IMG/VR virus record: IMGVR_UViG_3300025889_000865
Coordinates: 1 to 25,439 of that record
Direction: 5' to 3' (one strand)
DNA from: a virus
DNA length: 25,439 bases
The notes below the pieces were generated by a model. The model had not been told where the DNA came from. It worked only from the letters and a program-made list of their open reading frames with translations, and did not search any database. Of the stretch, positions 1 to 6,597 are shown piece by piece. How positions within the stretch are numbered: position 1 is the first letter of the stretch; every line of letters begins with the position of its first letter. A program made the translations under genes and the position numbers.

Positions 1-677
1 GCAAGGGCTGTCTCCTCGATACCAAGTTTGCTAAGTAGCGCATGGCGCTTTGTTCTTTCCTCTTCGATTGCCTCACTTAGTATCTCCTTATCAAGCACCA
101 GCACAGGGTTAATAAACATCTTCAAGGTCATGTCGATAAGCCGTAACTCTTTGGCAGGGTAGCCACTTATCAATCGCTTAAAGACTTCCTCGCACAAGAA
201 CGTATCGTGCTTACAGTAGTCAGCCAGTTCTTTCTCTACCTCTGGCGGTAACTCGATCAGACCGTCTGTGCCGTGAACTGCGTTACCTTTGGGCGGTAGC
301 TCAAACTCATTAGCCAGTTGCGCTAGCCCGTTGCCAGCATCCACACCACGCAGGGCACGAGCCATTGACAGCGAGTCGAATACGAAGCACGGCTTGACAC
401 CGTAGACCCACGACAGTATCGACACATCGAACTGGGCATTATGCGCAAGCACCGCAGTCTCTGACCAGTCAATCGCATCGACGTACGCCTGTAACCTATC
501 GTGCGTTACCCACTCGGTGTTATCAACGCCGTAGTCTTTGAAGCACGCACCGAACGCTTTGAACTCGTTGTTGCGAATGTACTGCTCAGTTGTCAGCTTT
601 GATAGCGTGTAGTGTTTGCGATCCCACCTAGTCTCAAAGTCGATGACCAGTATGCGCTTGTATGGCGGCTTTGACAT
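1..677 (-). CDS. DNA polymerase family A, N-terminal 3'-5' exonuclease part (partial at window edge)
   Basis: This frame is open from an ATG at 677 to the window edge and gives about 225 residues. It contains a DnaQ/DEDD-type proofreading exonuclease: Exo I is ILVIDFET (Asp13, Glu15), Exo II is AHNAQFD near residue 80, and Exo III is the DYCKHD segment (YxxxD pattern). The order and spacing match the exonuclease domain of phage family A DNA polymerases, so the missing part should hold the polymerase domain. The start is fixed because Exo I begins only 13 residues in, and GAGGAG lies about 10 nt upstream. The gene starts inside the preceding nuclease gene. It probably copies the phage genome. 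A free-standing exonuclease is possible because the polymerase domain is outside the window. Confidence 0.85.
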   Translation of the reverse strand, partial: MSKPPYKRILVIDFETRWDRKHYTLSKLTTEQYIRNNEFKAFGACFKDYGVDNTEWVTHDRLQAYVDAIDWSETAVLAHNAQFDVSILSWVYGVKPCFVFDSLSMARALRGVDAGNGLAQLANEFELPPKGNAVHGTDGLIELPPEVEKELADYCKHDTFLCEEVFKRLISGYPAKELRLIDMTLKMFINPVLVLDKEILSEAIEEERTKRHALLSKLGIEETAL

Positions 678-933
678 ATTCAATGTTCTCCTCATTTACA
701 ACGATTGCTACACCGCCAGCTTTACGAATCTTTTCAAGCTCACGTTCTTGAAGGGCAGTTGTCTTGTTACTACCCGCTTTACACTCAACGGCAAAGAAAA
801 AACCTTTGTAGCACCCAATGATGTCAGGCACCCCAGCACGACCAAATCCCCCCATCAGGGGAAAGAAATGATAGGCGCCCAACTCATCGAGTATGGCTTT
901 GACCTTGCGCTTTACCTTGGCTTCAGGCGTCAC
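634..933 (-). CDS. VRR-NUC domain nuclease
   Basis: This is a 99-residue protein consisting of little more than a VRR-NUC domain, a PD-(D/E)xK-fold endonuclease family common in phages and often linked to Holliday junction or replication intermediate cleavage. Visible motif residues are GVPD (Asp37), the E-x-K pair in VECKAG (Glu50, Lys52) and a downstream Gln62. The length is normal for stand-alone phage members. The start is a GTG at 933 with AGGTGAGG seven bases upstream, lying in the end of the previous gene. Its last 44 bases overlap the start of the DNA polymerase gene, which fits a shared role in replication or recombination and suggests coupled translation. The substrate cannot be read from the sequence. 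Confidence 0.85.
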   Translation of the reverse strand: MTPEAKVKRKVKAILDELGAYHFFPLMGGFGRAGVPDIIGCYKGFFFAVECKAGSNKTTALQERELEKIRKAGGVAIVVNEENIEYVKAAIQAHTGHRL

Positions 934-942
934 AGCAGTGCC

Positions 943-1155
943 TCACCTAGACCAGACAAATTTTTCAGCTTCTTTGGTTTCTTCTTCGTTTTCGGGTGAA
1001 AGGCCGAGTACACATGCGGCCCGTATAGTTTCGAGGCTTGTTTCCAAATGGACGATTCTGCGTTTGCGCTCGGCAAGTTCTTTTCTAAGTTGTTTGATTT
1101 GCTCACGTGCTTCTCCTAGTTGTAAGTCAAGTTCTTGTTCGTCGATGATACTCAC
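943..1155 (-). CDS. Small coiled-coil protein, unknown function
   Basis: This 70-residue charged protein is predicted by eye to be mostly one long helix. Residues about 5-45 are rich in Glu, Gln, Lys, Arg and Leu with heptad-like spacing, suggesting a coiled coil and self-association. The start is a GTG that overlaps the previous stop by four bases (GTGA), a sign of translational coupling. It lies between an unknown 63-residue protein and the VRR-NUC nuclease, so it is probably part of the replication-side operon. I do not recognise a family. Codon use and spacing match its neighbours, which is the main reason to call it a gene. Confidence 0.6.
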   Translation of the reverse strand: MSIIDEQELDLQLGEAREQIKQLRKELAERKRRIVHLETSLETIRAACVLGLSPENEEETKEAEKFVWSR

Positions 1156-1343
1156 TGCACCACCCCCTCAGCCCACACGAGTATGACGCTTGCAGCTCGG
1201 ACTGTTTTTTTGCTTAGCTCAGTCACTTCATCAAGCTCGCTTTGCGTTAATTTTGCGTTGGCGCATATCTCTTGTAATCTTGTGCTTGCCTTTTTTAGAT
1301 CGACGACTGCTTGGCCCGGATCGTATAGTTTAGCTTCAACCAT
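1152..1343 (-). CDS. Small hypothetical protein, helical
   Basis: This 63-residue protein is not a family I recognise. It is likely helical, with LKKASTRLQEICANAKLTQ in the centre and a short hydrophobic end (AASVILVWAEGVV). The ATG at 1343 has AAAGGAA upstream and overlaps the end of the DUF3310 gene by eight bases. Its stop overlaps the next GTG by four bases. It is therefore one link in a chain of coupled genes between 2592 and 634. No catalytic or metal-binding pattern is visible. Confidence 0.6.
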   Translation of the reverse strand: MVEAKLYDPGQAVVDLKKASTRLQEICANAKLTQSELDEVTELSKKTVRAASVILVWAEGVVQ

Positions 1344-1629
1344 TGTCTTGTTCCTTTCTCAAAGTCTCAACAAGTTTTTCTTGATAGTGCAAACCCTTCT
1401 GCGCTTCTTGAAGTCGCTCATCTTTATTACCCATGCGCATAATATATTTAAGCGCACCACCTCGGTAATAGCCAATACGTTGCTCAATAGGCCACGTGTC
1501 TACAACGTCCCAAGGCTCAACACCCATGCGCTTGTAGTGATCACCACCAAACTGTTTCTCACGCACTGGCACTTTGTAAGGCACACCACTTACGCGCATG
1601 GTTTCTTCAGTAATATCTTCAGCGTTCAT
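1336..1629 (-). CDS. DUF3310-type phage protein
   Basis: The 97-residue product has the DUF3310 signature: GGDHYKRMGVEPWDVV (residues 28-43), then a Gly-rich segment ending in LKYIMRMGNKD (about 60-70), then a charged C-terminal helix. The family is widespread in phages. Phage T7 gp1.7, reported to have nucleotide kinase activity, is often placed here, so some annotations say nucleoside monophosphate kinase. No P-loop is visible, so I keep the function open. The ATG at 1629 is preceded by GGAGGTGAA and overlaps the previous stop by four bases. Its position among replication genes would suit a role in nucleotide supply, which is inference. Confidence 0.8.
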   Translation of the reverse strand: MNAEDITEETMRVSGVPYKVPVREKQFGGDHYKRMGVEPWDVVDTWPIEQRIGYYRGGALKYIMRMGNKDERLQEAQKGLHYQEKLVETLRKEQDNG

Positions 1630-1880
1630 TTCACCTCCGCAGGTTGTTTGTTGGCCCAGACTTCTAGGCAGGTCTCTTCTAACTCAAAGGATGGGGGGTT
1701 CGTTTTAAGGGCATCTTGTTTGCCTTTGTTGTAAGAAGTAATAACCGCAAGCGGGTAAGGCGGCATAGTGGTCTTAACTTTATGTTCTTCCCAACTATCT
1801 GCTAATCTCTCGCCAGCCATGATAGTCATACACCCCATCGTATAACCAAGTAGCCATGTCACAACTTTAGATTCGTTCAT
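1626..1880 (-). CDS. Small hypothetical protein with hydrophobic N-terminus
   Basis: This 84-residue protein begins with a hydrophobic stretch, VTWLLGYTMGCMTIMAG (residues 7-23), long enough for one membrane segment or a buried helix. A polar, acidic C-terminal half follows. The start ATG at 1880 lies in the end of the preceding gene (14-base overlap), with AAAGGAG about 10 nt upstream. The stop overlaps the DUF3310 start by four bases. I do not recognise a family. The hydrophobic stretch has two glycines and no strong positive flank, so membrane insertion is uncertain. Confidence 0.55.
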   Translation of the reverse strand: MNESKVVTWLLGYTMGCMTIMAGERLADSWEEHKVKTTMPPYPLAVITSYNKGKQDALKTNPPSFELEETCLEVWANKQPAEVK

Positions 1881-2133
1881 GCGTGTTCTTCTCCTTTAAT
1901 TTTTTTTCTACTTCATCGACGATACTGTATACAGCATCATGAAGTTGTGGGTCATCAGATCGCAAAAGACCTATGTGATCGTTAACACAGTCGTAACGTT
2001 CTTCTTTTGTAAGCCCCACCCAATGTTTTTCTCTTTCTTTTTTTGCGGCAAGTTCTTCTTCCATTTCTTCTAGCCACTTGGCTAGACGTTTACTTGCCAA
2101 ACTGTAAAGATTTTTATTAGTGTGCACGCTCAT
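1867..2133 (-). CDS. Small charged coiled-coil protein, unknown function
   Basis: This 88-residue protein has a strongly helical middle (KWLEEMEEELAAKKEREKHW, residues 19-38), then a possible helix pair ending in DEVEKKLKEKN. The segment LTKEERYD resembles short LT-x-EE motifs seen in many small phage proteins of unknown role, but that is too little for a family name. The ATG at 2133 shares bases with the stop of the zinc-ribbon gene, and AAGGAGGAG lies directly upstream. It belongs to the same coupled chain as its neighbours. No catalytic residues can be pointed out. Confidence 0.55.
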   Translation of the reverse strand: MSVHTNKNLYSLASKRLAKWLEEMEEELAAKKEREKHWVGLTKEERYDCVNDHIGLLRSDDPQLHDAVYSIVDEVEKKLKEKNTHERI

Positions 2134-2294
2134 TTCTCCTCCTTCACAATAACATCTTCGGCAGGCATCTCGACAGTCCAGAACGTATGATCGCAGTTCT
2201 TACAAACTCTGCGGCGCTTAGTCCATCGAGGGTTTTCTTCAATGACTCTTGTCTCTTCGACTTCAGTTTTCATTTGGCACTTGTGGCATTTCAT
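2130..2294 (-). CDS. Free-standing zinc-ribbon protein, NrdR N-terminal type
   Basis: This 54-residue protein has two CxxC knuckles (Cys3/Cys6 and Cys31/Cys34). The region between and after them follows the zinc ribbon of the repressor NrdR: T-x-V near the first knuckle, an arginine a few residues on, then KRRRVCKNC and F-x-T-x-E. NrdR itself continues into an ATP-cone domain, which is absent here, so this is only the DNA-binding zinc ribbon or a look-alike. The ATG at 2294 lies inside the winged-helix gene (32-base overlap), and the stop overlaps the next ATG. It may bind DNA or RNA. Pairing with the neighbouring regulator is suggestive only. Confidence 0.7.
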   Translation of the reverse strand: MKCHKCQMKTEVEETRVIEENPRWTKRRRVCKNCDHTFWTVEMPAEDVIVKEEK

Positions 2295-2592
2295 TAGTAG
2301 CTCCTTCCCATGCGTTTAAATACTTAAGACCCTTCTCGGTAATCTCGATCCAAGTCTTACGTTGGTCACGGTCGTTGGGGTGATCGTGCTCTCGCACGAA
2401 CCCCTTGGCTTTAAGTATGGACAGCTTCTTGTACGTAGTCGCTGGTGCAGAAATCTTATCTTTGTGGCACTCACGAACAAGCGACTCCGTGGGCGTTGGC
2501 CCACGAAAGTCACTCAGAACATCAAGCACACAATCGGCACCCATCTCCAAACCAAATTCTTGTTGAAGCTGGTATACACGAATTGGTCGCAT
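2263..2592 (-). CDS. Winged helix-turn-helix, MarR-like DNA-binding protein
   Basis: This 109-residue protein reads as one winged-helix domain. A helical start (VYQLQQEFGLEMGADCVLDV) leads to the recognition-helix region TTYKKLSILKAKGFV, then to a charged wing (REHDHPNDRDQRKTWIEIT) and a final helix EKGLKYLNAW. The pattern of arginine-rich wing followed by ITEKG is typical of MarR-like regulators. The ATG at 2592 has AAGGAG five bases upstream; a GTG one codon earlier is too close to that site. It probably regulates phage or host transcription. Its operator is unknown. The palindromes at 11.3-13.3 kb are possible targets only by inference. Confidence 0.7.
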   Translation of the reverse strand: MRPIRVYQLQQEFGLEMGADCVLDVLSDFRGPTPTESLVRECHKDKISAPATTYKKLSILKAKGFVREHDHPNDRDQRKTWIEITEKGLKYLNAWEGATNEMPQVPNEN

Positions 2593-2601
2593 CACTACTC
2601 C

Positions 2602-3477
2602 TTAGAAATTAAACTTGTCAGCGATCTCAGCAACCTGCGTACGAATCTCAGTACGGGCACTCGCATGCTTGCGAAGATCATCAATAGCTACGCCGTTAAG
2701 AACAGAGCGCAACTGCTTACGTGCGTCTTCAATCAGCGGGTCGTTGGTTAGATTCAACGACTCAAGAAGATCGCACAACTCAACACCGCCCTCGATCAGA
2801 GAGTCGTAGATTTTACCCTTACGCTCTTTGCCATCAGGCCCAACCTCAACGTGAAGCTGCTTCATCAACCGCTCAAGGTGCGCTTTGAGGCGCTCACGTG
2901 CGTCCTGCATCGCCGCCTCGACACGCTGGTCAGCAAGCGCAGAGAGCTTGGCTTGAAGCTCGGCTTGCGCCTCGTTGCCTACGTCCACCCTGAAGTCACC
3001 AGCCTTGGGCACAGGCATGTAGTTGAGGTAGAACCCAAACTTACGAGCGATGGTGTGTGGCTCGGGGTACTCACTGCGGTTGAACATATCACCCAAGGCC
3101 ATCGCTTGCGCTGTAATCAGCGATGGGTAGACATCGACAAACTCGTTGACCGACTGAGCAAAGTCACTTTCAAACTGCATCATGCGGCTGTTGAACTCGT
3201 TGAAGCGTTTGGTTGGTAGCAACCGAGTGCCCGAGTCAGACCAAGGCAAGGTGTTGTCATACACATAGGTACGAGCCGCACCGACTTTCTGATTGATAAC
3301 CTCTAACTCCTTTCGCCCAGCAAGCAGATGCTTGTTAACACGAGCGGCGTCTTTAGCCGCCGCACCCTTACGTAGAACAACTTCCTCAGAAGTGTTGCGG
3401 TCAAGACGGCGAGCCGTCCACTGTGAAGCGCTAAACTCAACGAGCATAGCGCAGGTGTCAATGTTAAATCGTGCCAT
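2602..3477 (-). CDS. DUF3150-like protein of the AAA+/VWA module
   Basis: The 291-residue product resembles DUF3150 proteins. The recognisable core is a helical segment ending near YPSLITAQAMALGDMFN, then SEYPEPHTIARKFGFYLNYM, then PVPKAGDFRV (about residues 120-168). Long helices follow (about 170-220 and 240-285). In other genomes this family occurs beside MoxR-type AAA+ ATPases and VWA proteins, and that is the arrangement here, with the ATPase at 6540-5407 and VWA gene at 5379-4135. Its role is unknown; it may be the substrate adaptor or partner. The ATG at 3477 follows the arm's standard AAGGAGAATCATC leader. The family call rests on remembered motifs and was not searched. Confidence 0.65.
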   Translation of the reverse strand: MARFNIDTCAMLVEFSASQWTARRLDRNTSEEVVLRKGAAAKDAARVNKHLLAGRKELEVINQKVGAARTYVYDNTLPWSDSGTRLLPTKRFNEFNSRMMQFESDFAQSVNEFVDVYPSLITAQAMALGDMFNRSEYPEPHTIARKFGFYLNYMPVPKAGDFRVDVGNEAQAELQAKLSALADQRVEAAMQDARERLKAHLERLMKQLHVEVGPDGKERKGKIYDSLIEGGVELCDLLESLNLTNDPLIEDARKQLRSVLNGVAIDDLRKHASARTEIRTQVAEIADKFNF

Positions 3478-3499
3478 GATGATTCTCCTTTTCTTTTAA

Positions 3500-4117
3500 T
3501 TAAAGTATGCGCAGAACTTCCAAGCGTTTAGTCTTGGGGTTCATTGCCGTGGTCACAGTCCCTCTGCCCCACATTCCAAATGCCGTACTGCAAGCGGCAG
3601 ACTGCAACGAATACAGAGAGACGAGCGTGCCGTCAGGGTGATGTGCTGGTATCTCAATGCAGTCGCCGATCTGCATGGGTTTGAGAAAGGGTTCAACGTA
3701 GCTACGCAGATAGCCTCTCTTATACTTGTACGTGCGTACCTTTTTCTTTGCTTTTGGTTCAGGGGCATTGTCGGAGATAAACTGAATCTCTTCCCACCTA
3801 CAAGTATGAACATCGGCTGGGTCTTTACGACTCTCAACGACATAGTTGTAGCCAAGGTTAAACAAAATCTTCAACGCGCCGTCTAGCGTACGCATGGACA
3901 GCGGGAGAAGCGTTCGTGACTTTTTCCCTGATGGAATACCAGAAGCTCGGCGTTTCTTCTCGGCAAGCTCTGCACTTGGAGTAAGAACACCTCGTCGTTT
4001 CTTAGCGTCCTCATGCTCACGCTCGAACAGGTCAAGCTTAAATTGGTTAGTATCAAACTGGTCTTTATCGGTAAGCCCCGCAATAGCGGTAGCAAGTTCA
4101 CGTGTCATTCTAGTCAT
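3500..4117 (-). CDS. Hypothetical protein inside the AAA+/VWA module
   Basis: I do not recognise this 205-residue protein. Its N-terminal half is very basic and helical, with KKRRGVLTPSAELAEKKRRASG and repeated Lys/Arg clusters. The C-terminal half has short strands, for example IGDCIEIPAHHPDGT, and ends in WGRGTVTTAMNPKTKRLEVLRIL. The centre (TYKYKRGYLRSYV) is rich in aromatic and basic residues, which would suit nucleic acid binding. The ATG at 4117 follows AAGGAGATTCATC. It lies between the VWA gene and the DUF3150-like gene with short gaps, so it is probably transcribed with them. One repetitive element is the near-copy of Lys/Arg-rich stretches early in the protein. Confidence 0.6.
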   Translation of the reverse strand: MTRMTRELATAIAGLTDKDQFDTNQFKLDLFEREHEDAKKRRGVLTPSAELAEKKRRASGIPSGKKSRTLLPLSMRTLDGALKILFNLGYNYVVESRKDPADVHTCRWEEIQFISDNAPEPKAKKKVRTYKYKRGYLRSYVEPFLKPMQIGDCIEIPAHHPDGTLVSLYSLQSAACSTAFGMWGRGTVTTAMNPKTKRLEVLRIL

Positions 4118-4134
4118 GATGAATCTCCTTTTGA

Positions 4135-5379
4135 TTACGAGTGAATACGCAAGGCTTTGCCATGCGCGGGTTGGAAGTGGTCGTTGTCAACAACGCCCCA
4201 CAATTCGTTGCCACACGCAGGCGTGGGGCAAGCGGGTAGATAACCGTCAGTCAGCCAGATGGCACCAGACGGTTTGTATTGCTTGGATTGAACATAGTCG
4301 ATAACACATTGTGGAGTTGTGCCGCCACCACCTTTAGGTGCAAGCTGAGTCGCAATGAGATCGTACTGACCACGCTTGAACACTTGCTCACCGCACACCT
4401 CGCTGTCCCACCACACGATGCGAACTGTCTCGGGGTTGGACTGACTGCAGATGTTGGCGATCTCACCGAACACAACTGGATAGACGCCATGCATTGAGCC
4501 TGATGTGTCGCAGTAGATATGAAGCTCATCCATTGCAATGTCGAAGTGCGTGGGCAGGATAACGCCGAGAGGTAGCATGCGGCGGTTAGGCGGGTTGTAA
4601 CGAGAGTACTCGTCGCCAGCACAGACTTCTTGCACCCACTCACGCAACGCATTGCGCCAGTCGGTATCACGCTTGCGACCAAGACCAGACAGAGGGTTAC
4701 CGGCTGAAGTTTTGCCTGCGTTCTTAGCGATACGCTTTTGCACCATTTCACCGTGCGTCAATGCATCGCGCACGCGTTTGGATAACTCATCTTTGTCGAG
4801 TCCCTTGGGTGTAGGCATGTGTTCATCGAGTGGCTTAGGAAAACCCCCTTGACCGTCTTCTGGTTTGCCACCGCCATGACCGTCTTCTGGTTTGCCACCA
4901 CCGTCAGGCGGGGGCTGGTTGCGCAGTAAGTCTTGAAGAATGTCAACGAACGCTCGGTCATAGTACTTGGGGTCGAGCAAAGGCTTAGGCTCGTCGGGAT
5001 ACTCCATGAACTTATGCTCGGGGTCAGTCTGTTCGATAAACGCATTGACCACATAGTCCATCGCTACGTTAGAAAGGTCAGGGTACTTCTCGCAGATGTC
5101 GGTGTACTCAGAACAATGGCGCAACGATTTGTGCAACGTCTCGTGCAACTGCACGAAGCGCAACTGCTTACGGTTGAGTGACATCACGAACGCCTCACCG
5201 TAGTAAACGTCAACGCCATTGGTGCCTGCTGTTGGTAAGTCAGGCACAACGTGGATCTCACCCATGGTCACAAGGCCCGACAGAATACTGAAGTCGATGT
5301 GATCCATAATGTCGATGTTGACAGCGGCGATGCGCTGTCGAGGGGTCATGGTGTCCCATGTCGTTTGTGCTTTAGTCAT
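4135..5379 (-). CDS. VWA domain protein with metallopeptidase-like N-terminus (DUF2201 type)
   Basis: This 414-residue protein has two parts joined by a Pro/Gly-rich linker. The N-terminal part carries HETLHKSLRH (His79, Glu80, His83, His88), a zinc-peptidase HExxH pattern. The linker (about 155-195) has two GGGKPEDG repeats. The C-terminal VWA domain has a complete MIDAS: DTSGS (291-295), the Thr in GGGGTT (354) and LTDG (376-379). This arrangement matches VWA-like/metallopeptidase (DUF2201) proteins that work with MoxR-type ATPases. It lies directly after the ATPase gene with a 27-base gap. It probably binds a metal-dependent partner for ATP-driven remodelling. Whether it cleaves peptides is unknown. 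Confidence 0.85.
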   Translation of the reverse strand: MTKAQTTWDTMTPRQRIAAVNIDIMDHIDFSILSGLVTMGEIHVVPDLPTAGTNGVDVYYGEAFVMSLNRKQLRFVQLHETLHKSLRHCSEYTDICEKYPDLSNVAMDYVVNAFIEQTDPEHKFMEYPDEPKPLLDPKYYDRAFVDILQDLLRNQPPPDGGGKPEDGHGGGKPEDGQGGFPKPLDEHMPTPKGLDKDELSKRVRDALTHGEMVQKRIAKNAGKTSAGNPLSGLGRKRDTDWRNALREWVQEVCAGDEYSRYNPPNRRMLPLGVILPTHFDIAMDELHIYCDTSGSMHGVYPVVFGEIANICSQSNPETVRIVWWDSEVCGEQVFKRGQYDLIATQLAPKGGGGTTPQCVIDYVQSKQYKPSGAIWLTDGYLPACPTPACGNELWGVVDNDHFQPAHGKALRIHS

Positions 5380-5406
5380 GATTGACTCTCCTTTCGTTTT
5401 TGTTTA

Positions 5407-6540
5407 TCAAACTTTGTAATAGATTTTGTTGTCACGAAGCATTGCCCCGAACGCCGTCACGCTGACGTAGTGCCCGATGAAAGAAGACTCTGACACCCGT
5501 CGAAGAAAGAGACTCTGAAGCTCAGGCTGAAGACGCTGGACATACGTAGTGAACGCCTCGGCATCGTCTCGATCTTGGGTCGCCCCGATCAACTTGAACG
5601 CCATCACCTGTTGCGCCACGTTGTTGCGTGGTAGCGGCGCATTGACAGGATCTTCACGCACGAGAGAGACGGCTGGTATCTGCTGACCGAACTTGATGAA
5701 TGACATCATGACTTCTGCGTATGATTCACCAACCGTACCCGCTAGTGCAACCGCAAGGGTGTGGTCGTCCATGCCACCAGCCTCGTACCCGTCGATAAGA
5801 TCAGACGCCGCATGCAACGAACGAAGCGAAGCATAGGCATCCTGCGCCTCTTTGGGGTTGTAGATGGCGGGGTTGTCTTTCTTAAGGTCACGCCCCTCGT
5901 ACTTGCCCCCAGGCTCGTAGTCGAGGAATGAGTCGAACACAAAGTCATGCTCACTCACGCAAGCGATAAGCGTAGCGTTCAGCCCATTAGGCAGAGCGAA
6001 CTCATTGATCCACTCGTCGCCTGTGGCTTTGCGCATCTTGACCTTAATCAGTCGGTTGCCAAGGTGTGCTTGCAACGAGTCACCCAGACCCTCGTTTGCT
6101 AGGTTGGTCGCCATGATAATGATTGACCCATACGGTGCGTAGAACACACCAGCACGACGCTCGTAGCCGATAGGCGCAATCATATTCTTGATGTACTGCG
6201 GCACCTTGGCGATCTCGTCGAACATGATGAGGGTTGGCTTCGAGCCATTGATGCCACGCTGGTTGTGCCTACTGATACCCAGCCGCTCGTTGGGCAACTC
6301 GGTTGACACGCCACGCTCACGGTCAATGTCCGGCATGAACAGCGAACCGTCAGACAACTGCGTGCAGTCGATAGGCTCAGGCTTGATGAAGTCAGCGAAG
6401 TCAGGGTCAGCGCACAGCGCCCTGTGAACAGAGGTCTTGCCGATGCCGTTCTCACCCATGATGAGGACGGTGCGCTTGTGACCGATGGACTTGACGAGGG
6501 AAACAACTTGTTTGAATGAAAGAAAGTCTGAATTAGCCAT
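5407..6540 (-). CDS. MoxR/CobS-like AAA+ ATPase
   Basis: The 377-residue product is an AAA+ ATPase. Walker A is GENGIGKTS (29-37), Walker B is LIMFDE (104-109), sensor 1 is the ATN at 144-146, and NR at 162-163 is a possible arginine finger. The region after Walker B (KVPQYIKNMIAPIGYERR) is like MoxR and CobS ATPases, and some phage homologues are labelled cobaltochelatase CobS. The C-terminal third is helical. Its immediate neighbours are the VWA gene and, further on, the DUF3150-like gene, so it should power a chaperone-like complex. No cobalamin gene is present, so a chelatase role is unlikely. The ATG at 6540 follows AAGGAGAATCACC. Confidence 0.9.
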   Translation of the reverse strand: MANSDFLSFKQVVSLVKSIGHKRTVLIMGENGIGKTSVHRALCADPDFADFIKPEPIDCTQLSDGSLFMPDIDRERGVSTELPNERLGISRHNQRGINGSKPTLIMFDEIAKVPQYIKNMIAPIGYERRAGVFYAPYGSIIIMATNLANEGLGDSLQAHLGNRLIKVKMRKATGDEWINEFALPNGLNATLIACVSEHDFVFDSFLDYEPGGKYEGRDLKKDNPAIYNPKEAQDAYASLRSLHAASDLIDGYEAGGMDDHTLAVALAGTVGESYAEVMMSFIKFGQQIPAVSLVREDPVNAPLPRNNVAQQVMAFKLIGATQDRDDAEAFTTYVQRLQPELQSLFLRRVSESSFIGHYVSVTAFGAMLRDNKIYYKV

Positions 6541-6597
6541 GGTGATTCTCCTTTTGGGTATGTTGTAAAAAGATATTACTACGGTAAAACACCGCCG

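Noticed and set aside
4251-4751. Minus-strand frame of 166 codons within the VWA gene
   Set aside because: It is an alternative frame of a well-supported gene with MIDAS and HExxH motifs, rich in Ser and Cys, without its own ribosome site.
5407-6540. Cobaltochelatase CobS as a functional label
   Set aside because: Only the general MoxR/CobS ATPase likeness is visible; no cobalamin pathway gene is present and the VWA partner is of the metallopeptidase type.
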